From positions 1 to 64,000 of the forward strand of contig NZ_JBMEMN010000013.1 of assembly GCF_049310905.1 (NCBI RefSeq): a stretch of DNA of 64,000 nt, read 5' to 3'. This DNA is from Gudongella sp049310905 (lineage in GTDB: Bacteria > Bacillota > Clostridia > Tissierellales > Tissierellaceae). The position numbers were made by a program, and so were the translations under genes. Of the stretch, positions 16,654 through 25,202 are shown one piece after another. The notes under the pieces were generated by a model. The model was given only the letters and a program-made list of their open reading frames with translations, did no database searches and was not told the DNA's origin. Positions within the stretch are counted from its first letter, which is position 1. Every line of letters starts with the position of its first letter.

Positions 16654-17520
16654 ATGACAATGAAAAGAAGAAAAGGATTTATAACGTTACTAATGATGCT
16701 GGCAGTATCAGTGTTCGCTACGGGTTGTACGACAAGTGCTGGAAGCGAGCAGGAATCAACAAACAGACTTGAAGAAATCAAGGAAAGAGGTTATCTTGAA
16801 GTGGTAATGGAACCATATTTTGCACCCTATGAATTTATTGATCCCAGCAAAGAGGGAGTGGAGCAGTATGTTGGCAGTGACGTTGAGTTTGCCAAGGTCA
16901 TAGCAGAAGAGCTGGGTGTTGAACTTAAAATAATACCTTTGGAGTTTTCTGCAGTACTTAGCAGTGTAACGGAAGGAAAATATGATATGGCAATTTCAGC
17001 CCTTTCATTTACACCTGCAAGAGCCGATGCAATGAATATGTCAAAAGGATATTACTTTCCAGAAGGTGGAGCGGGACACGGGCTGCTTATTAGAGCAGAA
17101 GATGTAGCATCAATAAAAGGACCTGAGGATATTGATGAAAAAGTCATAGTTGCCCAAAGCGGATCTTTGCAGGAGATGTTTGTAAATGATCAGGTTCCTG
17201 ATTATAAGGAATTCAAGAGAGTATCTGCAACAACAGATGGATTCCTCATGGTCCAGGAGAATAAGGCTGATGTATGTGCAGCATCAATTCCTATGGCTCA
17301 GTTATATATCGATGCAAATCCTGGTGCAAATCTGATGGTGGTTGAAAACTTTGAGTTCTATATGGATGAATCAACGTCAGGGACCAGAATTGGAATGCCT
17401 AAGGGTGAGGATGAATTGACTGAAGAGATAAATAGAATAATTGACAAGGTTATGGAATCAGGAGAGTTTGATGAGTGGCACAAGGAGTACACAGAGTACG
17501 CAAAGAGTCTTGGACTGTAG
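16654..17520 (+). CDS. Amino acid ABC transporter, substrate-binding lipoprotein
   Basis: 288 aa family 3 solute-binding protein. It starts with a lipoprotein signal (MKRRKGFITLLMMLAVSVF then ATGC lipobox), followed by LEEIKERGYLEVVMEPYFAPYEF and VGSDVEFAKVIAEELGVEL, typical of polar amino acid binding proteins, and VIVAQSGSLQEMF in the second lobe. The ATG at 16654 has AAGGGAG 9 nt upstream; alternative ATGs at 16645 and 16660 exist. It is the first gene after a histidine T-box, so histidine or a histidine-containing ligand is the best guess for substrate (HisXYZ-like). It is anchored outside the membrane. Confidence 0.93.
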   Translation: MTMKRRKGFITLLMMLAVSVFATGCTTSAGSEQESTNRLEEIKERGYLEVVMEPYFAPYEFIDPSKEGVEQYVGSDVEFAKVIAEELGVELKIIPLEFSAVLSSVTEGKYDMAISALSFTPARADAMNMSKGYYFPEGGAGHGLLIRAEDVASIKGPEDIDEKVIVAQSGSLQEMFVNDQVPDYKEFKRVSATTDGFLMVQENKADVCAASIPMAQLYIDANPGANLMVVENFEFYMDESTSGTRIGMPKGEDELTEEINRIIDKVMESGEFDEWHKEYTEYAKSLGL

Positions 17521-17556
17521 ATTTGAGGCAATTACTAGTATATGAGGAGATAAAAA

Positions 17557-18219
17557 ATGATAGGCACAATAATTGAGCTTTGGACAAAATACGATTATGT
17601 ATATCTGAATGGACTAATGGGAACACTTTGGCTTGCAGCTGTAACAGTTTTTGTCGCAACAATCCTTGGAACCTTCATAGCGATTATGAAGCTTTCAAAG
17701 ATAAAGCTGCTTGACAAACTGACCAATTTATACATTGGTGTCCTAAGAGGTACACCAATCCTCTTGCAGCTTTATTTCTTCTGGCTTCTTTTGCCGAAGG
17801 TATCACCAATTTCTCTTTCAGATACTGCCTGTATAGTGATTGCCTTAATTGTAAATGCAAGCTCGTATGTGGCAGAGATAATAAGAGCCGGCATACAGGC
17901 TGTTGACAAGGGTCAGACTGAGGCGGCAAAAAGTCTTGGGATGAGTAACAGAAACACCATGAGAAGGATTATACTGCCACAGGCAGTAAAGAATATTCTA
18001 CCTGCGCTTGGAAACGAGTATATAACAATGGTAAAACAGACATCTCTCGCATCGGTCTTTTTTGTTCAGGAGCTTATGACATCCTACAGAACCGTACAGT
18101 CTGCAACATTTTTAGCCATACCATCCTTGGTGATAGTTGGGGTTATCTATCTGGTTGTGACTTCAATATTGTCAAAGGGACTGGATATATTCGAAAGGAG
18201 ATTGCAGGCAAATGAGTAG
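17557..18219 (+). CDS. Amino acid ABC transporter permease (HisM/GlnP type)
   Basis: 220 aa with about five membrane helices. The N-terminal His/Glu/Gln/Arg family segment shows YLNGLMGTLWLAAVTVFVAT and the EAA loop reads EAAKSLGMSNRNTMRRIILPQAV, which docks with the ATPase. One permease gene suggests a homodimeric channel. It starts 36 nt after the binding-protein gene and overlaps the ATPase start by 8 nt. It belongs to the histidine T-box operon. Confidence 0.94.
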   Translation: MIGTIIELWTKYDYVYLNGLMGTLWLAAVTVFVATILGTFIAIMKLSKIKLLDKLTNLYIGVLRGTPILLQLYFFWLLLPKVSPISLSDTACIVIALIVNASSYVAEIIRAGIQAVDKGQTEAAKSLGMSNRNTMRRIILPQAVKNILPALGNEYITMVKQTSLASVFFVQELMTSYRTVQSATFLAIPSLVIVGVIYLVVTSILSKGLDIFERRLQANE

Positions 18220-18949
18220 AAAAGAACTTATAAGAGTTGAAAACTTGTGTAAATCCTTTGGAGAGCTGAAGGTCCTTAAAGACATAAACGAGAGCATCTA
18301 CGAAGGCGAGGTCATATCAATAATCGGTCCTTCGGGAAGTGGTAAGAGTACATTTCTCAGATGCTTGAATCTACTGGAAAAACCAACAGAAGGCAAGGTG
18401 ATTTTCAAGGGAGTAGACCTGGCTAATAAGAATGTCAATGTGGATCTTCACCGTCAGAGCATTGGGATGGTTTTTCAACTATTCAATGTATTTCCACATC
18501 TTACAGTGCTTGAAAACATAACCCTGGCTCCTGTACTTGAGAAGGGTATTCTAAAAGTAGAAGCTGAAAAAACAGCCATGGAACTTCTCATTAGAGTAGG
18601 ACTTGCTGATAAAAAGGATGAGTACCCAACAAGGCTATCCGGTGGTCAGAAGCAAAGACTTGCTATTGTAAGAGCTTTAGCCATGGGCCCGGAAGTAATG
18701 TTGTTTGACGAACCTACCAGCGCACTGGACCCAGAGATGGTAAAGGAGGTTCTGGATGTAATCAAGAGCCTTGTGCAGACCGGGATGACCATTGTAATAG
18801 TAACCCATGAGATGGGTTTTGCAAAAGAAGTAAGCGACAGAGTCTTGTTTATGGATGATGGGATAATACAAGAGCAGGGAAGTCCCTCTGATATCTTTAA
18901 TAACCCCCAAAATCCAAGGACGATTGAATTTCTAAGTAAAATTCTTTAG
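18212..18949 (+). CDS. Amino acid ABC transporter ATPase
   Basis: 245 aa ATP-binding subunit of the polar amino acid uptake type. Walker A GPSGSGKST, Q-loop VFQLFNVFPHLTVLENI, signature LSGGQKQRLAIVRALAM, Walker B MLFDEPTSALDPE, switch His in VTHEMGFA. All motifs are intact. It overlaps the permease stop, consistent with translational coupling. It drives the transporter formed with the two preceding gene products. Confidence 0.96.
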   Translation: MSRKELIRVENLCKSFGELKVLKDINESIYEGEVISIIGPSGSGKSTFLRCLNLLEKPTEGKVIFKGVDLANKNVNVDLHRQSIGMVFQLFNVFPHLTVLENITLAPVLEKGILKVEAEKTAMELLIRVGLADKKDEYPTRLSGGQKQRLAIVRALAMGPEVMLFDEPTSALDPEMVKEVLDVIKSLVQTGMTIVIVTHEMGFAKEVSDRVLFMDDGIIQEQGSPSDIFNNPQNPRTIEFLSKIL

Positions 18950-18961
18950 GGAGGCGTTTAA

Positions 18962-20398
18962 TTGGACAAGCTTGAATTCATAGAGAAAGTCATAGGCGAA
19001 AAGGAAGAGCTTCTAAAGGAAGCCAGCAGGAAAATCTGGGAAGCTGCAGAGCTGCCATATATGGAAAAAGAATCAGCGGAAATTCTGATGGATATACTTA
19101 AAAACGAAGGGTTTGTTGTGGAAGAAGGTGTAGCAGATATGCCAACCGCATTTATTGCAAGGTATGGACAGGGGAAACCGGTAGCTGGATTTTTGGGAGA
19201 ATACGACGCACTGGATGCCTTAAGCCAGAAACCAGGCATCCCACGGAAGGATCCGCTGGTAAAGGATGGACCAGGACATGGATGTGGTCACAATCTTCTT
19301 GGAACAGGATCCCTTGGAGCTGCAATAGCCCTTAAGGAGTATCTAACTAGCACGGGTGAAGAAGGAACTGTCATTTACTACGGAACACCTGCTGAAGAAG
19401 GAGCAGGTTCAAAGCAGTTTATGGCCAGGGAAGGCATATTCGATGAAGCTGATTTTGTATATACATGGCACCCGGCTACAAAAAATGGTGTTCAGTCAGA
19501 CAGGACTGTAGCCATAATGGGAGCCAACTTCAGATTCAAGGGATTGACTTCTCACGCTGGAGGAAGTCCTCATCTTGGGAGAAGTGCGCTGGATGCTGCA
19601 GAGCTAATGAGTGTTGGGGTCAACTACTTGCGTGAGCATATGATTGATCAGGCAAGAATTCATTATGCATATATGGACGCAGGTGGAGTCTCTCCGAATG
19701 TGGTACAGGACAGAAGCCTTGTGAAATATGAAGTTAGAGCTCCCAAGGTTTCACAGATGAGAGATTTGTTTGACAGGGTCGTGGATGTTGCCAAGGGAGC
19801 ATCACTTATGACAGGAACCACAGTTGAGCATGATATTACCATGGCATTTTCAGATTATATTTCCAATGGCGTTCTTGCTGAGATTGGAAACAAGTGCTTG
19901 ATGGAGGTTGGCCCCCCAAAATGGAATGATGAGGACTACAAGCTGGCAGCTGAGTTTCTGGGGACCTATGATAAATCAACACAAAAAGCCATAAGAGAGG
20001 ATCTGGAGGAAATATACGGATTTGATAAAGTCGATGAGATTCTTAAAAAGCCTCTGGATTCGATGGTTCACCCCTGGAAGAAAGACAACAGAAAATACAG
20101 TTCCGGATCAACGGATGTTGGGGATGTAAGCTATGTTGTCCCGACGCTTAATTTTCAAATAGCTACGGCTTGTGTTGGCAATGTTGGCCATACCTGGCAA
20201 ATGACAGCCCAATCTGGCAGTAGAATCGGTGAAAAGGGAATGCTTACTGCAGCCAAGGTAATGGCACTATCAGCAATCAGGACAATGGAAGATAGGGATG
20301 CCATAAAGAGAGCCAAGGATTTTGTAAAAATACAAAACGGTGGGAAATATATATGCCCACTTCCAGAGAAGCTTAAGCCACCGGTAGGGACATACTAG
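18962..20398 (+). CDS. M20-family amidohydrolase (AbgB-like)
   Basis: 478 aa. It resembles p-aminobenzoyl-glutamate hydrolase subunit B and related amidohydrolases: GFLGEYDALDA, the metal motif GPGHGCGHNLLGTGSLGAA, GTPAEEGAGSKQFM, TWHPAT, and a late STDVGDVSYVVPT. It likely cleaves an acylated amino acid or dipeptide brought in by the co-transcribed transporter. The start is TTG at 18962 with AGGGAGG 8 nt upstream, 12 nt after the ATPase stop; no ATG fits near the family start. Because the operon has a histidine T-box, a histidine-releasing substrate is a reasonable inference. Confidence 0.9.
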   Translation: MDKLEFIEKVIGEKEELLKEASRKIWEAAELPYMEKESAEILMDILKNEGFVVEEGVADMPTAFIARYGQGKPVAGFLGEYDALDALSQKPGIPRKDPLVKDGPGHGCGHNLLGTGSLGAAIALKEYLTSTGEEGTVIYYGTPAEEGAGSKQFMAREGIFDEADFVYTWHPATKNGVQSDRTVAIMGANFRFKGLTSHAGGSPHLGRSALDAAELMSVGVNYLREHMIDQARIHYAYMDAGGVSPNVVQDRSLVKYEVRAPKVSQMRDLFDRVVDVAKGASLMTGTTVEHDITMAFSDYISNGVLAEIGNKCLMEVGPPKWNDEDYKLAAEFLGTYDKSTQKAIREDLEEIYGFDKVDEILKKPLDSMVHPWKKDNRKYSSGSTDVGDVSYVVPTLNFQIATACVGNVGHTWQMTAQSGSRIGEKGMLTAAKVMALSAIRTMEDRDAIKRAKDFVKIQNGGKYICPLPEKLKPPVGTY

Positions 20399-20415
20399 GC
20401 TGAAAATAATAGGTA

Positions 20416-20451
20416 AACGAAGCAAATATGATTTTGCTTCGTTATTTTTTT
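20416..20451 (+). terminator. Terminator of the histidine T-box operon
   Basis: 11-bp stem AACGAAGCAAA/TTTGCTTCGTT with 6-nt loop, followed by ATTTTTTT. Confidence 0.92.
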
Positions 20452-20529
20452 GTACTGAAAGTACAAATATTGTTATAATGTGTATGTGAGAATAAAATGG
20501 ATTTCAAATAGAAACAGGGGTTGGTGTAT

Positions 20530-21033
20530 ATGATAATTGCCGAAACCAATAGATTAAGATTAAGACTTCTGAAAAGAGAGGATATTGATGACCTGATGGG
20601 AATATGGGGAGATCCTGAAACCATGAAATACTGTGGAGGAGCTGGATCGAGAGATCGGGAGATAAGATCTCTTGAATTTTATATCAAGCAGCAGGAGAAA
20701 ATGGGATTTTCACCATTTGCAGTTGAGCTTAAGGAAGATGGAGAATTTATTGGTGTCTGTGGATTAAACCCTCCTTCAGATGATTGTGATGCCGAGTTTA
20801 TGTATCACTTCAAGAAATCGAGCTGGGGCAATGGCTACGCTACTGAGGCTACTGAAGAATGCCTCAGGTATGCAAAGGACAATACATCCATAAGAGTGAT
20901 TGGTGCACTTGTGGATAAGGATAACCCAGCATCAGCAAAGGTTCTGTTAAATGCTGGATTCCAATTTATTGGAATGAAATGGTGCGATGATACAGAACAG
21001 GAGGAAGAGCAGTACAGGAAGTTTTTGAGATAG
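20530..21033 (+). CDS. GNAT acetyltransferase (RimJ/RimL-like)
   Basis: 167 aa with the start pattern ETNRLRLRLLKREDIDDL and the acetyl-CoA region SWGNGYATEATEECLRYA, followed by DNPASAKVLLNAGFQFIG, all typical of RimJ/RimL-type N-acetyltransferases. The substrate is not known (protein N-termini or small amines). The ATG at 20530 is preferred over the TTG nine nt earlier. It lies after the operon terminator with its own short leader. Confidence 0.85.
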   Translation: MIIAETNRLRLRLLKREDIDDLMGIWGDPETMKYCGGAGSRDREIRSLEFYIKQQEKMGFSPFAVELKEDGEFIGVCGLNPPSDDCDAEFMYHFKKSSWGNGYATEATEECLRYAKDNTSIRVIGALVDKDNPASAKVLLNAGFQFIGMKWCDDTEQEEEQYRKFLR

Positions 21034-21081
21034 GCTGGATGAAGAATTGATGATCAGCTATTTATATAGGGGGGAGTCGGT

Positions 21082-21789
21082 GTGAAAAAATTTATAATTG
21101 AAGACGATTTCTGGGATATCTTCCCGGATGCAAAAATAGGTGTAATTCTATGTAAAGGCATAGACAACAGCATCAAGGAAGAAACGCAGTATCTCGATAT
21201 GCTAGAGAGTGCAGAAAAGCAAGCCTTAAAGCATTTGCCTGATGAGAATTTCAGCGATAACAAGGTTATAAAGGTATGGAGAGAGGCTTTTCAGGAGTTT
21301 AAGACAAAAAAGGGAGCACGGTCATCGATAGAAGCACTTCTTAAGAGAGCACATAATGGAAAGGGAATAGGGGCAATCAATCCACTAGTTGATATGTATA
21401 ATTCAATTTCCTTAAGGTATGCTCTTCCCTGTGGTGGAGAGGATATGGATAAATTTGCAGGAGATATAAGGCTGACCAGGGCTCTTGGGGATGAGGATTT
21501 TATTACCCTTGGGTCAGAAAAGAGCGAGCCACCTTATGATGGGGAAGTGGTATATAAGGATGATGAAGGAGCAATTTGCAGATGCTGGAACTGGCGCGAA
21601 TCAGTAAGGACAATGCTCAGAGAGGAAACAAGCAATGCATTTTTATGTATTGAATCTGTTGATCCAACAAGGGCGGAAGATCTTGAAAAGGCCATAAATG
21701 AGCTTGCAGAGCTGGCAGAAAAAAATCTTGGTGGTGAATGTAGGATTGCCATTATGGACAACAATAAGAGGAAATTGGAAATCGAATAG
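21082..21789 (+). CDS. Stand-alone B3/B4 tRNA-editing-like domain protein
   Basis: 235 aa made almost entirely of a B3/4 domain, the fold that edits mischarged Tyr-tRNA-Phe in phenylalanyl-tRNA synthetase beta subunits. Recognisable parts: WREAFQEFKTKKGARSSIEAL, GKGIGAINPLVDMYNSISLRYALPCGGED and VVYKDDEGAICRCWNWRES. Solo B3/4 proteins are thought to be free-standing editing or aminoacyl-ligand binding factors. Start is GTG after GGGGGGAG. It ends at its own terminator. Confidence 0.87.
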   Translation: MKKFIIEDDFWDIFPDAKIGVILCKGIDNSIKEETQYLDMLESAEKQALKHLPDENFSDNKVIKVWREAFQEFKTKKGARSSIEALLKRAHNGKGIGAINPLVDMYNSISLRYALPCGGEDMDKFAGDIRLTRALGDEDFITLGSEKSEPPYDGEVVYKDDEGAICRCWNWRESVRTMLREETSNAFLCIESVDPTRAEDLEKAINELAELAEKNLGGECRIAIMDNNKRKLEIE

Positions 21790-21800
21790 ACAATAAATTG

Positions 21801-21831
21801 AAAGCATTCAGAATAGGTCTGAATGCTTTTT
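21801..21831 (+). terminator. Terminator after the B3/B4 gene
   Basis: 12-bp perfect stem AAAGCATTCAGA/TCTGAATGCTTT, 5-nt loop, T-run. Confidence 0.92.
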
Positions 21832-21929
21832 ACTTGCATTGATAGCAAACGATTAAAATAAATATTGACTTCTATAACAAACAAAACTATAATATGTTTA
21901 TGCATATAGTAAACGAAAGGAGAAAGAAT

Positions 21930-22676
21930 ATGGAACTTGAGAAGCTCACAATAGAAGAGTTGAAGAATGGATATAAATATGAAAAGGAATCAGGGAGATA
22001 TGTCTGCAATAACTGCAAGAAATTCTATGAAGCAGGAGAAATATATAAATTTGGTGATAGGTTATTCGAAGCATCCAAGGCTGTGGAAATCCATATTGAA
22101 GATGAACATGATGGAAGCCTTAAGGACATTCTGTTTAGCGATTCCAAGTACAACTCATTAACTGCAAATCAAAAGGACTTGGTTTGGAAGATTTACACTG
22201 GGATGTCAGATAAGGAAATTTCGCAGGAACTCGGATTGTCCCCCTCCACTGTAAGAAACCAAAGATTTACACTAAGGGAAAAAGCCAAGCAGGCAAAGCT
22301 GTTCCTGGCAATATATGAACAGGCAATAGAGAAAAAATCAAATCCTGAAGATGTAATTGTCCCGGTTCATGGTAGTGCAACAATGGTTGATGATCGATAT
22401 GTGATAACGGAGAAGGAAAAGGACAAGATTTTGGAAGCTGAATTTGAAAGCCTTAATCCACTTAAACTTAAGCGATTTCCAGGCAAAGAAAAAAAGAAGA
22501 TAGTCATCCTTGGTAGAATAGCTGGTCAATTTGACCATGGGGAAAAGTATACAGAGCTGGAGATGAATGAAATAATCAAGGAAATTTTCCATGACTATGC
22601 TGTCATCAGAAGGTATCTGATTGAGTATGGGTTTATGGATAGAACTGCTGATGGAAAGGCATACTGGCTAAAGTAG
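21930..22676 (+). CDS. DUF2087-domain transcriptional regulator
   Basis: 248 aa in three parts. The N-terminal segment has a CxxC (YVCNNCKKFYEAGEIY) and an HxxxEH-like IHIEDEH, suggesting a small zinc site. A LuxR-type HTH follows (LTANQKDLVWKIYTGMSDKE, ISQELGLSPSTVRNQRFTLREKAKQAK). The DUF2087 domain is at the C-terminus (LKRFPGKEKKKIVILGRIAGQF through YGFMDRTADGKAYW). The ATG at 21930 follows AAAGGAGA. The next gene (GIY-YIG-like) lies 29 nt downstream, a pairing seen in other Firmicutes. Target genes are unknown. Confidence 0.87.
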   Translation: MELEKLTIEELKNGYKYEKESGRYVCNNCKKFYEAGEIYKFGDRLFEASKAVEIHIEDEHDGSLKDILFSDSKYNSLTANQKDLVWKIYTGMSDKEISQELGLSPSTVRNQRFTLREKAKQAKLFLAIYEQAIEKKSNPEDVIVPVHGSATMVDDRYVITEKEKDKILEAEFESLNPLKLKRFPGKEKKKIVILGRIAGQFDHGEKYTELEMNEIIKEIFHDYAVIRRYLIEYGFMDRTADGKAYWLK

Positions 22677-22705
22677 GGAATATTGAAAGAAAGGAGTAGT
22701 AATAG

Positions 22706-23056
22706 ATGGATAGAAGGAAAGAACTAAAGGAAGCCTATAAAAAAACAATACCCGATATGGGTGTGTATATTATAAAATCAAGTGATGGCAGGAAGTGTCT
22801 GCTTGAAGCCACAAGAAACATCAAAAGTGGAATCAACAGATCAAAATTCACTCTGGATTTTGGAAGCCATCCAAATCAGGAACTTCAGACGGAATGGAAA
22901 ATCAAAGGGCAGTCAGAGTTTCAAATGGATGTTCTTGAGATTCTTGAGTATGGTAGGGATGAGTCACAGACCGATTACACGGAAGAGCTGGAATTGTTGA
23001 AATCCATGTGGGAGAGAAGGCTTAAGAATGAGGGGATGGAGTTTTTTGGGGAATAG
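22706..23056 (+). CDS. GIY-YIG-like nuclease family protein (116 aa)
   Basis: A short protein with a degenerate GIY-YIG start: MGVYIIKSSDGRKCLLEATRN (GVY in place of GIY), then FTLDFGSHPNQELQTEW and a C-terminal DVLEILEYGRDE...EELELLKSMW. It matches the small GIY-YIG nuclease family often next to DUF2087 regulators. The second half of the signature (YIG) is not evident, so nuclease activity is uncertain. It is co-transcribed with the upstream regulator. Confidence 0.78.
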   Translation: MDRRKELKEAYKKTIPDMGVYIIKSSDGRKCLLEATRNIKSGINRSKFTLDFGSHPNQELQTEWKIKGQSEFQMDVLEILEYGRDESQTDYTEELELLKSMWERRLKNEGMEFFGE

Positions 23057-23112
23057 AGGGTATATACGATGATATACAAAAACCAATTATTTCCCAAGAG
23101 AGGATGAATTAA

Positions 23113-23574
23113 ATGGCAAGTGTTGAAGTAAATAAAAAAGCACCGGATTTTGAAATCAATGACTTCAAGGGAGAAAAATTCAAGCTATCAGAATTCAAGG
23201 GAAGCAAGAACGTTCTGATTGTACTTAACAGAGGTTTTGTTTGACCATTCTGCAGAAAGCATATGATGCAGTTGCATCAAGACCATGATGAGTTCAAGAA
23301 AAGAAACACGGAAATAGTTGCAATCGGGCCAGAAAATGCCGAAAGCTTTAAAAAGTACTGGGAAGAGAACAAGCTGGAATTTCACGGAATACCAGATGAA
23401 AAACACTCGGTGCTAAAGCTTTACGGGCAGGAAGTGAACCTTTTCAAGCTTGGAAGAATGCCGGCACAAATGCTGGTGGACAAGGAAGGAATTCTCAGAT
23501 ATGTCCATTTTGGACACTCAATGAAGGATATACCGGAAAACAAGGAGATAATTGAGCTGATAGACTCTCTTTAA
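23113..23574 (+). CDS. Selenocysteine-containing redoxin (UxxC, UGA at codon 44)
   Basis: A peroxiredoxin/AhpC-TSA like protein of 153 aa interrupted by one in-frame TGA at 23242-23244. Reading it as selenocysteine gives NRGFV-Sec-PFCRKHM, where the redoxin family normally has RGFxCPFCR. The Sec therefore occupies the first redox Cys of a CxxC (U44, C47). The reading frame is intact for 43 codons before and 109 after, with normal domain order: KAPDFEINDFKGEKFKLSEF, then VAIGPENAESFKKYW, FHGIPDE and the cis-Pro loop GRMPAQMLVD. A GAGAGGA site precedes the ATG by 8 nt. A matching SECIS hairpin lies just downstream of the UGA. Plain ORF calling gives only the 103-aa fragment from 23263. Probable thiol peroxidase or disulfide reductase in the cytoplasm. 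Confidence 0.9.
23258..23289 (+). promoter_or_regulatory. Bacterial SECIS element
   Basis: Hairpin TGATGC (23264-23269), loop AGTT (23270-23273), GCATCA (23274-23279), with an outer CAT/ATG pair possible. The loop has G as second base and begins 25 nt after the UGA, inside the usual 16-37 nt window for bacterial SECIS loops bound by SelB. Confidence 0.8.
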
Positions 23575-23582
23575 TAATTACG

Positions 23583-23622
23583 AAAGAATGGATGCTGAAT
23601 TAAGTCAGTGTCCATTCTTTTT
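23583..23622 (+). terminator. Terminator after the selenoprotein gene
   Basis: AAAGAATGGA (23583-23592) pairs with TCCATTCTTT (23611-23620), followed by more T. The loop is 18 nt and can form an extra GCTGA/TCAGT inner pairing. Confidence 0.82.
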
Positions 23623-23665
23623 AGTATAATATAGAATATGGGAAAAAGTGTAATGGAGGTTAAGT

Positions 23666-24061
23666 ATGGAAATTAGAAAATATCAGAAAGATCAGGACGA
23701 AGCAGGGCTTATGAAAATGATAAGGGATGAAGGTGAGGATTGGTATTGCTACTGGGCAGATGAAGTGAATGAAATGTACAGACAGGCACTTGAGAACTCA
23801 ATAACCTATGTTGCTTATGAAGGTGGGGAGATATGCGGATATTCAAGATCAATCAATGACAATGGATTCTACATCTATGTGTGCGATCTCCTGGTCAGGA
23901 AGTCATGTAGGGGTGTAGGTATCGGGAAATCGCTTATGGAGTCCATATATTCCGACTATCCTCCAATGACTGTGTATGTGATGTCAGATGTGGATGGTTA
24001 CTATGATACCCTTGGGTATAGGAGAGAAGGTTCAGTATTTGAAGTGTCAAGACCAGAGTAG
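23666..24061 (+). CDS. GNAT acetyltransferase
   Basis: 131 aa, a single GNAT domain: IRKYQKDQDEAGLMKMIRDEGEDW at the start, ICGYSRSINDNGFYIYVCDLLVRKSCRGVGIGKSLMESI with the acetyl-CoA loop RGVGIG, and a terminal YYDTLGYRREGSVFEV. Substrate unknown. The ATG has GGAGG upstream. The gene follows a terminator and probably forms a unit with the macro-domain gene 50 nt later. Confidence 0.87.
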   Translation: MEIRKYQKDQDEAGLMKMIRDEGEDWYCYWADEVNEMYRQALENSITYVAYEGGEICGYSRSINDNGFYIYVCDLLVRKSCRGVGIGKSLMESIYSDYPPMTVYVMSDVDGYYDTLGYRREGSVFEVSRPE

Positions 24062-24111
24062 GGTATGAAGGAGATGAATCCGGGATAATATATTATTGGG
24101 GAGATGATCTG

Positions 24112-25110
24112 ATGCCATTGGAAATAATCCGAAATGACATAACAAAGGTTCATGTTGATGCAATTGTAAGTGCAGCAAACAAGTCACTTCTAGGTGGGGG
24201 TGGTGTCGATGGTGCCATTCACAGAGCAGCAGGTCCTATGCTTCTTGAAGAATGCAAAACGCTTGGAGGCTGCGAGGTTGGTCAAGCCAAGATTACAAGG
24301 GGATATGATTTGCATGCAAAATATGTAATACATACTGTTGGTCCTGTCTGGAATGGCGGAGATGATAACGAGGAAGAACAATTGAGAGACTGCTACACAA
24401 ATTCACTATTACTAGCTAAAAAGAATAATCTGGAAACCATTGCATTTCCGCTTATATCATCAGGTGTCTTCGGATATCCAAAGACTAAGGCATTGGGTAC
24501 TGCCATATCAGCCATTGGAAATTTTCTTCTGGAAAATGAGATGACAGTATACTTGGTTGTCTATGACAAGAAAGCTTTTCAGCTGTCAGAAAGACTGTTT
24601 TTATCAATAGAAGAATACATTGACGATAGATATATAGAAGAAAGTCGCATCTATAGACCTGATTCACGTGCAGAAAGGTTGAATCAGGAGTATTACCTTG
24701 AGGAAGCAATATCATTTGATGCACCTGTCAAAGAATCAAGGCGGAGTCTTGATGAAGTTCTAAAGAACAGAGACCAGACTTTCTCACAGATGCTTTTAAG
24801 ACTGATTGATGAAAAGGGAATGACTGATGCAGATGTGTATAAAAGAGCGAATATTGACAGAAGACACTTCTCCAAGATAAGAAATGACATTAACTACAAA
24901 CCAAGCAAGTCCACTGCAATTGCATTTGCAATAGCGCTTATGCTAAATCTTGACGAGTCAAGAGATTTATTGCTAAGTGCAGGTTTTGCTTTATCACACA
25001 GCCATAAGTTCGATCTTATTGTTGAATACTTTATTGAGGAAGAGAATTATAATATATTTGAAATTAACGAAGCTCTGTTTGCTTTTGACCAGACTACCCT
25101 TGGATCTTAA
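24112..25110 (+). CDS. Macro domain protein with C-terminal helical/HTH domain
   Basis: 332 aa. Residues 1-175 are a MacroD-type macro domain: RNDITKVHVDAIVSAANKSLLGGGGVDGAIHRAAG (ADP-ribose binding Asn and Gly loop) and FPLISSGVFGYPKTKAL. Such domains remove ADP-ribose or hydrolyse O-acetyl-ADP-ribose. After a linker, residues about 215-332 form a helical domain (TFSQMLLRLIDEKGMTDADV, YKRANIDRRHFSKIRNDI, STAIAFAIALMLNLDESRDLL) that looks like an XRE-type HTH plus a further bundle. The VWA gene starts 92 nt downstream. The fusion and pairing recall stress or conflict systems; that is inference. Confidence 0.9.
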   Translation: MPLEIIRNDITKVHVDAIVSAANKSLLGGGGVDGAIHRAAGPMLLEECKTLGGCEVGQAKITRGYDLHAKYVIHTVGPVWNGGDDNEEEQLRDCYTNSLLLAKKNNLETIAFPLISSGVFGYPKTKALGTAISAIGNFLLENEMTVYLVVYDKKAFQLSERLFLSIEEYIDDRYIEESRIYRPDSRAERLNQEYYLEEAISFDAPVKESRRSLDEVLKNRDQTFSQMLLRLIDEKGMTDADVYKRANIDRRHFSKIRNDINYKPSKSTAIAFAIALMLNLDESRDLLLSAGFALSHSHKFDLIVEYFIEEENYNIFEINEALFAFDQTTLGS

Positions 25111-25202
25111 AAAGTTTATTAATATATTTGTCGCCTCTTATGCGACCACTCCATATTTCATAGATGATATTCTTAGATCAAAGGAAAGAGGAGGGAATCA
25201 TC

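Noticed and set aside
23263..23574. 103-aa stand-alone redoxin fragment or pseudogene
   Set aside because: The upstream 43 codons are in the same frame, have their own ribosome site, and the only interruption is a TGA at the redox Cys with a SECIS-like hairpin after it. Selenocysteine explains this better than decay.
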